Assembly: GCA_963726995.1 (NCBI GenBank) | Contig: CAVSEP010000006.1 | Span: forward strand, 372,001-436,000 | Direction: 5' to 3' | Length of the DNA: 64,000 bases | DNA from: DAIDKA01 sp963726995 | GTDB lineage: Bacteria; Pseudomonadota; Gammaproteobacteria; Steroidobacterales; Steroidobacteraceae | Shown: positions 25,262 through 33,449 of the stretch, in pieces | Layout: each line of letters starts with the position of its first letter | Position numbering within the stretch: position 1 is the first letter of the stretch | Notes under the pieces: model-generated | What the model saw: the letters and a program-made list of their open reading frames with translations, nothing else | Told to the model about the DNA's origin: nothing | The model's database searches: none | Program-made: the position numbers and the translations under genes

Positions 25262-25352
25262 AGTGGTGACCCCGCCGTCATGGGAACGAATCCGTTAGAC
25301 CGGTGGCTTTGCGTCCCCGTCTTTCGACGGGTTTGCCTTTTTCACGTAAGCA
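25262..25352 (-). promoter_or_regulatory. Class I cyclic-di-GMP riboswitch (GEMM-I)
   Basis: Read on the minus strand, the order is AAAAAGGCAAACC, a CGTC-GAAA-GACG hairpin (GNRA-type tetraloop), GGGGACGCAAAGCC, then ACCGGTCTAA and a second hairpin TGAC-GGCGGGG-TCA. These are the conserved blocks of the GEMM-I aptamer in their standard order and spacing; in the Vc2 aptamer the matching blocks are GGGCAAACC, GAAA, GGGACGCAAAGCC, CGGCCUAA and GCGGGGUUACC. About 90 nt separate the aptamer end from the SPOR gene ATG at 25170, enough for an expression platform. I could not see a clear intrinsic terminator there, so control may be at translation. Boundaries are approximate. Confidence 0.88.
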
Positions 25353-25442
25353 GTGTCGGGACGCAGAGACTATCCGTCAAGCGACAATTTGCGGATTATC
25401 TCTCATCCGCGAAGACTTGCCGCCGCACGCACGCGCATTACG

Positions 25443-27608
25443 TCAACTCGCGACGCGGGCATCCTCGGCGGAATTGTCATAAATACGCGAGCTGAGCAGT
25501 TCAGTCACCCCGGACGCCGGCAGGGGCCGCGCCAGGTAGAAGCCCTGCGCGCAATCGCAGTGACGCTCGCGCAGGAAGTCCAGCTGCTCGATGGTTTCGA
25601 TGCCTTCGGCGACGACGCGCTTCTGCAGCGAGTGCGCCATGACGATGATGGTCTCGACGAGCGTGGCCGCGGTGGCATCCTGCGGCACGTTGACCAGGAA
25701 GCTGCGATCGATCTTCACGGCGCCGATCGGATGCTGGCGCAGATAGCCCAGCGAGGAGTAGCCGGTTCCAAATCCATCCAGTGCCAGGCAGGCACCCGTC
25801 TGTGCCAGGCGTTCGATCATTGCGGTGTTGGCCGGGTCCGCCAGCACCCGCTCGTCGATGTCCAGTTCCAGGACGTCTCCGGGCAGGCCGAAGCGGTCCA
25901 GCACCCGGCGCACGTTGCGCACGAAATCCGGGTGGCGCAGCTGCTGCAGCGACACGTTCAATGCCAGCCGCGGCGGCGAGAGGCCCTGGTCGCGCCAGGC
26001 CGCCAGCTGCGCGCAGGCCGTTTCCAGCACCCAACCGCCGATGTCGACGATCAGGCCGCTCTCCTCGGCGGCCGGCACGAAATCCCCGGGGTTGCGCAGG
26101 CCTTCACGCGGCGTCTGCCAGCGCAGCAGCGCCTCCAGCCCCGTCAGCGAACCGTCCGCAATGGAGTACTGGGGCTGGTAGTACAGCGAGAACTCCCGCC
26201 GGCGCAGGGCCAGGTGCAGGCCCGAGTCGCTCAGCGCGGGCCGCTGCCCGCCCATCGAGGCGTCGTAGAACATGGCACGGCCCCGCCCCAGGTCCTTGGC
26301 GCGGTACATGGCGGTATCCGCGTTTCGCAGCAGGGTGTCGATGGCCTCGCCGTCCTGCGGGAAGCGTGCGATGCCGATACTGGCGCACACGGTGTGATCG
26401 CGGTCGGCGAGATTCACCGGCTGCTGCAGCGACACGACGATGCGCTGGGCAATGGCGAGGGCGGCATCCGCGCTGGTGACATCGCGCAGGATGACCGCGA
26501 ACTCATCGCCTCCGAGGCGGCCCACGGTATCGCCTTCCTTGATGCAGGCCCGCAGGCGCTGCGCGGCGATGCTCAGCACCTTGTCGCCAGCGGCGTGTCC
26601 GACGGTGTCATTGATCCGCTTGAAGTGGTCCAGGTCGATATACAGCACCGCACCATGGGTCACCCCGAGGGCTGCGCTTTGCAGTTCGGTGGACAGGCGG
26701 CTGCAGAACAGCACCCGGTTGGGCAGCGCGGTCAGCGGGTCATAATGCGCCTGGCGGTACAGCTGCTCGTCGCGCGCGCTCTTGGTGAGCGCGATGGCTA
26801 GACGGGCGGCGAACTCGGTGCCGTAGCGGGCAATGCGCGGATCGGCCATCGGCGGTTCCTCGTAGCCCACGGCCAGGATGGCCTCGACGTTGGCCTCGAG
26901 TTTGACCGGCCAGACCCAGAAGAACTCGCACCCCAGGCTGCGCAGGGGCACCAGGAAGCTGTGGCGCACCTCCTCGCAGTGCGCGACCGTCAGCCCTTCT
27001 GGCTCGGTGGCCAGCGTGCTCATCATGTCATCGTCGAGCGCCACGCGGCTGACGGGCAGGTCCCGGCGGCTGCGCGCGGCCACGTACACCCGCCCGCGCC
27101 AACGCGCATCCGGATCGCGCAGCACGATGCCGGCGCTGCTGCAGCCGGTCACGCGCTGCACCCGGGTGAGAATCGCATCCAGCACCGGCTCGAGACCCCC
27201 GGGCTGCAGCAGCAGCCGGTCCACTTCACTGAGGGTCTGCAGGTTTGCGTGCTGGGTCCGGACGCGCTGCGCGCAATGATTGAAGGATTGGATCAGGGAC
27301 TGCAGGTCATCACGTCCCTCGTTGCTCGCCTCGGCGAACCCGTTGGCAGCGAGGTCCTGGATGGCGTCCCGCAGTGCCGCGAGGCCGGGGCGGTAGCGGC
27401 GAACCAGGTAGGTGATTGCCAGTGCGGCGCACGCCGCGGCGATGGCGAAGCCTGCGGCAAGACCGGTCCACACGGCCCGTGCAGGAGCGCTGCCGGCGAG
27501 GGCGACCCAGACCACCAGGACCGGAACCAGGGTGCTCAGGACGAGGGTCGCGGCCAGCCGCCTCACAATTCCGCTTTTAAGAGCTGCGCGATACATCCTG
27601 AAGGACAC
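25443..27608 (-). CDS. Membrane GAF-GGDEF-EAL protein, degenerate EAL site
   Basis: A 721-residue cyclic-di-GMP enzyme. Two membrane segments (about residues 18-40 and 47-68) are followed by a HAMP-like helix, a GAF domain (about 125-280), GGDEF (motif GRLGGDEF, 366-370, intact) and EAL (LEALLRW, Glu492). The inhibitory I-site RxxD reads KEGD. In the EAL domain Asn551, Glu586, Lys632 and AEGIET are kept. The metal motif DDFG reads DGFG (Asp611-Gly612), losing one aspartate, so phosphodiesterase activity may be weak or absent. It probably makes or senses cyclic-di-GMP. The gene lies upstream of the riboswitch-controlled SPOR gene on the same strand. Confidence 0.92.
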   Translation of the reverse strand: MSFRMYRAALKSGIVRRLAATLVLSTLVPVLVVWVALAGSAPARAVWTGLAAGFAIAAACAALAITYLVRRYRPGLAALRDAIQDLAANGFAEASNEGRDDLQSLIQSFNHCAQRVRTQHANLQTLSEVDRLLLQPGGLEPVLDAILTRVQRVTGCSSAGIVLRDPDARWRGRVYVAARSRRDLPVSRVALDDDMMSTLATEPEGLTVAHCEEVRHSFLVPLRSLGCEFFWVWPVKLEANVEAILAVGYEEPPMADPRIARYGTEFAARLAIALTKSARDEQLYRQAHYDPLTALPNRVLFCSRLSTELQSAALGVTHGAVLYIDLDHFKRINDTVGHAAGDKVLSIAAQRLRACIKEGDTVGRLGGDEFAVILRDVTSADAALAIAQRIVVSLQQPVNLADRDHTVCASIGIARFPQDGEAIDTLLRNADTAMYRAKDLGRGRAMFYDASMGGQRPALSDSGLHLALRRREFSLYYQPQYSIADGSLTGLEALLRWQTPREGLRNPGDFVPAAEESGLIVDIGGWVLETACAQLAAWRDQGLSPPRLALNVSLQQLRHPDFVRNVRRVLDRFGLPGDVLELDIDERVLADPANTAMIERLAQTGACLALDGFGTGYSSLGYLRQHPIGAVKIDRSFLVNVPQDATAATLVETIIVMAHSLQKRVVAEGIETIEQLDFLRERHCDCAQGFYLARPLPASGVTELLSSRIYDNSAEDARVAS

Positions 27609-27717
27609 TTCCGCCTGAACGTGTGGGAATACTGCGATAACCGGACCGAAGGTTCCGGTGCGCGGCTACGGATTCCGAGAATCTGTCACGCCGCCGTGGC
27701 TGTCGATGTTAACTAGA

Positions 27718-28404
27718 TCACGTTCTGCCACGCATTCTGGAAAGTGCCTGGATGCCCGAATATTCGTAACGATTGACTCCGCGCCGGCTGACCTGGACGG
27801 CGCCCAGCATGGCCGCCGCGACCTGGGAGGCGCTCACGGCCCGCCGCCCTTCCCGCGGTCCGAACTGCAGGGGACGTAACGCCAGGGCAGCCGCCATGGA
27901 GGCCAGGTGCGCCATGCCCGCGCCGCGCCGCAGCCCCAGCAGCGGACCCGGCAGCAGGATATCCAGGGACTCGAAACCCAGCGCCATCAGGCGCTCCAGG
28001 GTCTCGCCCTGAACGCGCGCGGCCGGATTTCGCGATGCGGAGTTCGCCGTATGGCAGGACAGCACCACGAAGCGCCGGGCCCCCGCCGACTGGGAGGCCC
28101 GGGCGAAGGACAGCACGTTCAGCTGCACCGCTTCGCGGAACGCCTCCTCGGAACCCACCTCCTTATAAGAGGCGCCAAGGCAGCACAGCGCCGTGTCACA
28201 GGCCTGCCCCTTCAATTGGGTCTCAAGTTGTGCAAACGGCACGATGCGATTCGCGAGGCGCTGGTATTCACGACCCAGTGGTCGCCGCGTCACCGCAATG
28301 ACGCGGCCGTACCCGGGCAGCTGCAGCAGCCCTTCCAGAACCCGCGAGCCCACCATGCCGCTGGCGCCCGCCAGCCAGGCGATTTTCCATGCGTTTTCAG
28401 CCAC
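27718..28404 (-). CDS. NAD(P)-binding TIP30/HTATIP2-like protein
   Basis: The Rossmann motif GASGMVGSRVLEGLL opens a short-chain, atypical SDR-like protein. CLGASYKEVGSEEAFREAV and RRFVVLSCHTANSASRN match the TIP30/CC3-like group, in which the usual catalytic Tyr-x-x-x-Lys is poorly kept. The ORF reaches back to 28695, but the start is placed at the GTG at 28404 (VAENAWKIAWLAGASG), giving 228 residues. The function of bacterial members is unknown. It lies 35 bp from the stop of the intein-bearing radical SAM gene. Confidence 0.75.
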   Translation of the reverse strand: MAENAWKIAWLAGASGMVGSRVLEGLLQLPGYGRVIAVTRRPLGREYQRLANRIVPFAQLETQLKGQACDTALCCLGASYKEVGSEEAFREAVQLNVLSFARASQSAGARRFVVLSCHTANSASRNPAARVQGETLERLMALGFESLDILLPGPLLGLRRGAGMAHLASMAAALALRPLQFGPREGRRAVSASQVAAAMLGAVQVSRRGVNRYEYSGIQALSRMRGRT

Positions 28405-28439
28405 GTGCCGAAGCTTAGCATTCCACTGCGGCGGGCGGC

Positions 28440-29993
28440 CTAAAAGCCCAGGTCGATCTGCCCGGAATCGTCCCGTGGCGGTCTGAACAGGGACGTCGGC
28501 AGCGTCGGCGCCGCGCCGCGCGCCAGGCCATGGCGCGCGCACGCGAGTTGGAATCGCTGCCGCAGCAGCTGCGCAAACGGCCCCATGCCGCGCATGCGGC
28601 TGCCGAAGCGCGGATCGTTGTCCTGTCCGCCGCGCATCGCCTGGATGATCGACATGACATGCGCGGCGCGCGCCGGGTAGTGCGTTTCGAGCCACTCCCG
28701 AAACAGAATCTTCAGTTCATGCGGCAGCCGCAGTATCACATAGCCGGCATGACGGGCGCCGGCCAGCGCCGCGGCCGCCAGGATCTGCTCCAGCTCGTGT
28801 TCCGTGATCGCCGGGATGACCGGCGCGACCATCACGCCCACGTGCACCCCACAGTCCGCGAGCTGCCGGATGACCTTCAGGCGCGCAGCCGGCGCGGCGG
28901 CCCGCGGCTCCAGCAGTCTCTTGGTCTCATTCTCCAGGGTGGTCACCGTCACGAAGACATTGACCAGGCCGTCACGTGCCATTTCTTCCAACACATCCAG
29001 GTCCCGCACGATCAACGAGCCCTTGGTGATGATGGTGACCGGGTGGTGAGTGTCCCGCAGCACCTCAAGGATGGAGCGCGTCACCTTGAGGCGCTTCTCC
29101 AGCGGCTGGTAAGGATCCGTGTTGGCGCCGACGGTAATGGGCTTGCAGATGTAGCCGCGTTTGCCCAACTGCGCCCGCAGCAACTGCGCCGCATCCGCCT
29201 TGTAGAAGAGCTTGGTCTCAAAATCCAGACCCGGCGACAGATCCATGTAGGCGTGGCTGGGACGGGCGTAGCAGTTGTGGCTGATCACACCATTCGCGAT
29301 GAAATCCTCGGTCTCCGTCGTGATGTCATACAGGCGCATCGTCTGCATGGGCTCGATGCTGACGACCCGAAGGCGCGCGTCACTTTTGACGACTTGTCCC
29401 TCGAGATCGAGTTCCTGGCTCAAGGCGGAAACCCCAACTCCCCTGAGCTTGTTGTTCCCGGTCAGGTGGGGCCTTTGCCTACCTGATGGGCTACCCTTCA
29501 CATACTTCCAGCCGCGCTCCGTCAGGAATCGATGGTCAGCGCTGGTCACCAGGGTAGTGCCATCCGCGAGGGTGGTTCGGAAAGCCGGCTTGATGGTGTT
29601 CCAGTGAGCGAGAACCCGAGACTTGGTGTAGCGACGGGACAGGCCTTCGCGCCGAGTCCCGTATATCTCATCACCAACACGTAAGTCGGCCAAAGCGCGA
29701 GTGCGCCCATCCGCCATCAGAATCAACGTGTCGCCGGCTGCGCAGTAGGGACACCCATGTTCACATCCACGATACGGATTGATGGACTGCTCGAACGGAA
29801 TGTCGGGCGACTGGTTGGTCGTGATGATCGTACGGGCCTTTTCGGGTCGCACCTGGGTGGCGATGCTGTCGGGCACCTCCTGGAGGGACCAGCCATCCTC
29901 GATATCCGCGACGTTTGTGGCCGCGAATCGATTCGGAGGATTGGAAAGGGCGCCGCGCCCCTTGAGGTAGTGACCCATTCCGATACTGTACAT
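28440..29993 (-). CDS. PA0069-family radical SAM protein containing an intein
   Basis: A 517-residue precursor. After removing the 157-residue intein (residues 84-240) the extein is 360 residues, the normal PA0069/Rv2578c-family size. The radical SAM motif C-X3-C-X2-C reads GCEHGCPYC, with the intein beginning at the third cysteine and the C-extein resuming as CYARPSHAYMDLSPG. Other family marks are KPITVGANTDPYQPLE and HPVTIITKGSL. Spore photoproduct lyase-like enzymes are the nearest relatives; the reaction is unknown. Two starts are possible (29993 or the ATG at 29978). No splicing means no complete cluster motif, so activity should depend on splicing. Confidence 0.92.
   Translation of the reverse strand: MYSIGMGHYLKGRGALSNPPNRFAATNVADIEDGWSLQEVPDSIATQVRPEKARTIITTNQSPDIPFEQSINPYRGCEHGCPYCAAGDTLILMADGRTRALADLRVGDEIYGTRREGLSRRYTKSRVLAHWNTIKPAFRTTLADGTTLVTSADHRFLTERGWKYVKGSPSGRQRPHLTGNNKLRGVGVSALSQELDLEGQVVKSDARLRVVSIEPMQTMRLYDITTETEDFIANGVISHNCYARPSHAYMDLSPGLDFETKLFYKADAAQLLRAQLGKRGYICKPITVGANTDPYQPLEKRLKVTRSILEVLRDTHHPVTIITKGSLIVRDLDVLEEMARDGLVNVFVTVTTLENETKRLLEPRAAAPAARLKVIRQLADCGVHVGVMVAPVIPAITEHELEQILAAAALAGARHAGYVILRLPHELKILFREWLETHYPARAAHVMSIIQAMRGGQDNDPRFGSRMRGMGPFAQLLRQRFQLACARHGLARGAAPTLPTSLFRPPRDDSGQIDLGF
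29274..29744 (-). other. Mini-intein (157 residues, no homing endonuclease)
   Basis: Intein block A: CAAGDTLILMADGRTRALAD, starting with Cys1. Block B: TLVTSADHRFLTERGW, with the conserved His in SADH. Block F: MRLYDITTETEDFIANG. Block G: VISHN with the penultimate His and terminal Asn, followed by Cys+1 (codon 29271-29273). All residues for standard Cys1/Asn/Cys+1 splicing are present. The middle is only about 30-40 residues and lacks a LAGLIDADG or HNH motif, so it should not move by itself. Splicing out gives GCEHGCPY-CYARPSHAY, the uninterrupted family sequence. Confidence 0.93.
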
Positions 29994-30061
29994 CTATACA
30001 GCTACTGATCCAAGCCCGGCAGGCCTAGGCTGACGGCCCCAACCCGATGATTTACATAGCC

Positions 30062-31891
30062 ATGAACTCAGCGAAGTCTCGCAGCATCCTCGCCCGCGGC
30101 CTGGCCCTTGGCATGGCCCTGGTCCTGGCGGCGGCGCTGGCGTCCCAGCCGGTGCGCAGCGCGCCGACGGAAGGTCCGCCACCGCCGGCCGGCGACGCCG
30201 CCGTTCAGGCCTACGAACGCGTGGCGAAACGCTACCTGAATGAAATGCTGGCGCGGGACCCCGTCGGGGCCACGCAGCTTGGCGACCACCGCTTCGACAG
30301 TCGCACCAACGACGCAAGCCCGCAAGGTCGGGCTCGCACGCTCGCCAACGCGCGCAGCCTGCTGGCGGACCTCGACAAGGTCGATGCCGCGCAATTGTCG
30401 CGGGCAGACCAGGTCGACGCGCACCTGCTGCGCCATGCCCTGGAGTACGCCAGCTGGCAGATCGAGACCTTCCGCGACTGGTCCTGGGACCCGCTCACCT
30501 ACACCAGCCTCGCGGGCAATTCGGTCTACCTGCTGCTGGCGCGCGACTTCGCGCCCCTGCCGGTGCGCATGGCGAATGTCGCCGCGCGACTGCAGGCCTG
30601 GCCGCTCCTGTTCGCGCAGGAGCGGGCCAGCCTGGTTCCCGCGAAAGTACCGCTGATCAACGCCCAGACGGCGATTGCGCAGAACGCGGGATTGACCGAG
30701 CTCATCGACCAGGTGGTCGTGCCGGAGCTTGCGAAACTCACACCGGAGCAGCGGGACAAGGTCAACCAGGCGATCACGACCGCCCGCAACGCGGTGGCGG
30801 AACAGCAGGCCTGGCTGCACAAGACGCTACTGCCGCAGGCCAAGGGCGAGTTCCGCATCGGCGCCAAGCTCTACGATGAGAAGCTGCGCTTCGAACTGGA
30901 CTCCTCGCTGTCGCGCCAGGAGATCCGCGCGCGGGCCGAGGCCGCGATTGCCGCGAAACGCATACAGATGTATGACATCGCGCGGCAGGTGCTGCGTGGC
31001 CGAAACGGTGCACCCGCGCTTCCCGAGAAGCCGACGCCCGAGCAGCAGCAGACCGCGATAGCGGCTGCCCTGGAGCTGGCCTATGCCCAGCATCCCTCCC
31101 GGGATCAGGTGGTCGCGGCGGCGAAGAGCGCCCTTGCGCAGACCACCGCCTTCGTCAAGGCGAAGGACCTGATCACGGTGTATCCGGATCCGCTGGACGT
31201 CATCATCATGCCGGCCTTTCAGCAGGGTGTGTCCCTGGCCTACTGTGATGCGGCGGGCCCGCTCGCGGACGATCAGAAGACCTACTTCGCCGTCTCGCCC
31301 ATTCCGAAGGACTGGACCGAGAGCCAGGTGCAATCCTACCTGCGGGAGTACAACACCCGCGCCATCAACGAGCTGACCATCCATGAGGCCATGCCCGGCC
31401 ACTATGTGCAGCTCGCGCACGCCAACCGCTACCGCTCGCCCATCCGCGCCGTGATGCAGTCGAATGCCTTCGTGGAAGGTTGGGCCATGTACGCGGAGCA
31501 GCTGATGAGCGAACAGGGCTATATGGATCACGATCCGCTGATGCAGCTCGTGCATCTGAAATGGGACCTGCGCGCCACGGCCAACGCGGTACTGGATCAG
31601 GCCGTTCACGTGGACGGCATGACCCGCGAGCAGGTCATGCGCATGCTGATGCATGACACCTTCCAGGAGGAACGCGAGGCCGCCGCCAAGTGGGTGCGGG
31701 TACAGGTCACCTCGACGCAGTTGGCGACCTATTTCGTGGGCTTCCAGGAACACCTGGCGCTGCGCGAGGAGGCCCGGCAGCGCTGGGGCGCGAAGTTCAA
31801 CCTGAAGCGCTACCACGATGCGGCGCTGGCCTACGGATCTCCGCCGGGACGTTACGTCCGGGAGCTGCTGTTCGATCTGCCCATCGGCTGA
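30062..31891 (+). CDS. Secreted DUF885 family putative metallopeptidase
   Basis: A roughly 609-residue protein with an N-terminal signal peptide (MNSAKSRSILARGLALGMAL, then AALASQPVRSAP). The DUF885 zinc motif HExxxGH is visible as NELTIHEAMPGHYVQLAH, with the downstream FVEGWAMYAEQL glutamate segment. These proteins are treated as M32/thermolysin-like putative peptidases of the periplasm. The ATG at 30062 is preferred, but 30047 (five codons earlier) is possible; neither has a clear Shine-Dalgarno sequence. It is divergent from the intein-bearing gene. Substrate unknown. Confidence 0.88.
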   Translation: MNSAKSRSILARGLALGMALVLAAALASQPVRSAPTEGPPPPAGDAAVQAYERVAKRYLNEMLARDPVGATQLGDHRFDSRTNDASPQGRARTLANARSLLADLDKVDAAQLSRADQVDAHLLRHALEYASWQIETFRDWSWDPLTYTSLAGNSVYLLLARDFAPLPVRMANVAARLQAWPLLFAQERASLVPAKVPLINAQTAIAQNAGLTELIDQVVVPELAKLTPEQRDKVNQAITTARNAVAEQQAWLHKTLLPQAKGEFRIGAKLYDEKLRFELDSSLSRQEIRARAEAAIAAKRIQMYDIARQVLRGRNGAPALPEKPTPEQQQTAIAAALELAYAQHPSRDQVVAAAKSALAQTTAFVKAKDLITVYPDPLDVIIMPAFQQGVSLAYCDAAGPLADDQKTYFAVSPIPKDWTESQVQSYLREYNTRAINELTIHEAMPGHYVQLAHANRYRSPIRAVMQSNAFVEGWAMYAEQLMSEQGYMDHDPLMQLVHLKWDLRATANAVLDQAVHVDGMTREQVMRMLMHDTFQEEREAAAKWVRVQVTSTQLATYFVGFQEHLALREEARQRWGAKFNLKRYHDAALAYGSPPGRYVRELLFDLPIG

Positions 31892-31903
31892 TCCATTGCG
31901 GAA

Positions 31904-33421
31904 TCAGGCCCCCAGGAACATCTTGTAGGCGGGATTCGCACTCTCTTCGATGTAGGGATAATGCAGTGCGTTCAGGTGCCGGGTGAACTCGTCCCGCTCG
32001 GCCTTGGGCACCTGGATGCCGGCCAGTACCCGGCCATTGTCCGACCCGTGATTGCGATAGTGGAACATGGTGATGTTCCAGCGCGTGCCCACCGCCTGCA
32101 GGAACTTCAGCAGCGCCCCGGGCCGTTCCGGAAACTCGAACCGGAAGATCATCTCGTCGACTAGCTCGTGGGCGTGGCCGCCGATCATGAAGCGCACGTG
32201 CTCCTTGGCCAGCTCGCTGTCGCTCATGTCCTGCACCTGGTAGCCGGCCTCGCGCAGCTGCTGCAGCACGGCGTCCTTCTCGACGCGGCCGTTGCCTAGG
32301 CTGAAGCCCGCGAATATCTGGGCGCGCGCCGTGCTGTCATACCGATAGTTGAATTCCGTGACGCTACGCGATCCCAACGCCTCGCAGAAGTGCAGGAAGC
32401 TGCCGGGCTGCTCCGGAATCTCCACGGCCAGCAGCGCCTCGCGCTCGGCACCCAGGCTGGCGCGCTCCGCGATGTGCCGCAGCCGGTCGAAATTCACGTT
32501 GGCGCCGCTGTTGATGGCGACCAGGCGTTTGTCGCGCCAGCCGTCGCGCGTCACGACCTTGCGGATACCGGCAACCGCCAGCGCGCCCGAAGGTTCGACG
32601 ATGGTCCGCGTCTCCTCGAAGATGTCCTGGATTGCCGCGCACATCTCGTCGGTGCTCACCAGCACGACCTCGTCGACGAACTGCCGGGCAAGCGCGAAGG
32701 TCTCCTCGCCCACCCGCTTGACGGCCACGCCGTCGGCGAACAGGCCGACCCGTTCCAGGGTCACCCGACGGCCCTGCTGCAACGACTCATACATGGCATT
32801 GGCGTCGGTGGGTTCCACGCCGACGATACGCAGGCGCGGATACAGGGACTTGATGTAGACCGCGATGCCGGCAATCAGCCCGCCACCGCCCACCGGCACG
32901 AACACCGCGTCGATGTCGCCCGCGCACTGGCGCAGGATTTCCATGCCGATGGTGCCCTGGCCGGCAATGACATCCGGATCATCGAAGGCATGCACGTAGA
33001 CCAGATTGCGTTCACGGACCAGGTGCTGGGCCCGATCGAAGGCCGAATCGTAGTCATCCCCGTGCAGGACCACGTCGCCCCCCAGGTCCATGACCGCCTG
33101 CACCTTGATCTGCGGCGTGGTCTGCGGCATGACGATGGTGGCCGGCACTCCCCGACGCCGGGCGGCGAGCGCTACGCCCTGCGCGTGATTGCCGGCCGAT
33201 GCGCAGATCACGCCCCGTTTGGCGGCCGAATCGGACAGATGCGCCACCTTGTTGTAGGCACCCCGCAGCTTGAAGGAGAAGACCGACTGCAGGTCCTCGC
33301 GCTTCAGCCAAACCTGGTTCCCGAGCCGGCGCGACAGCCGAGGCGCCGCCTCCAGGGGGGTCTCGACGGCCACGTCATAGACACGGGCCTTGAGGATGCG
33401 TTCGACGTAGGGATGGGTCAT
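31904..33421 (-). CDS. ilvA: Threonine ammonia-lyase, biosynthetic
   Basis: A 505-residue PLP enzyme that deaminates threonine to 2-oxobutanoate, the first step of isoleucine synthesis. The PLP lysine is in SVFSFKLRGAYNK (Lys51). SAGNHAQGVALAA and the phosphate loop VGGGGLIAG are present. Two C-terminal ACT-like regulatory domains (about 330-405 and 420-505) mark the long, isoleucine-inhibited biosynthetic type. It is convergent with the DUF885 gene. ilvB and ilvH for the next step lie 8-10 kb away in the same window. Confidence 0.95.
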   Translation of the reverse strand: MTHPYVERILKARVYDVAVETPLEAAPRLSRRLGNQVWLKREDLQSVFSFKLRGAYNKVAHLSDSAAKRGVICASAGNHAQGVALAARRRGVPATIVMPQTTPQIKVQAVMDLGGDVVLHGDDYDSAFDRAQHLVRERNLVYVHAFDDPDVIAGQGTIGMEILRQCAGDIDAVFVPVGGGGLIAGIAVYIKSLYPRLRIVGVEPTDANAMYESLQQGRRVTLERVGLFADGVAVKRVGEETFALARQFVDEVVLVSTDEMCAAIQDIFEETRTIVEPSGALAVAGIRKVVTRDGWRDKRLVAINSGANVNFDRLRHIAERASLGAEREALLAVEIPEQPGSFLHFCEALGSRSVTEFNYRYDSTARAQIFAGFSLGNGRVEKDAVLQQLREAGYQVQDMSDSELAKEHVRFMIGGHAHELVDEMIFRFEFPERPGALLKFLQAVGTRWNITMFHYRNHGSDNGRVLAGIQVPKAERDEFTRHLNALHYPYIEESANPAYKMFLGA

Positions 33422-33449
33422 GGGCCGAGTTTACGCGATGCCAGTACCG

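Noticed and set aside
25171..25281. Upstream start of the SPOR gene at 25281
   Set aside because: This ATG is inside the riboswitch aptamer and the extra 37 residues are Arg-rich and unlike a protein N terminus.
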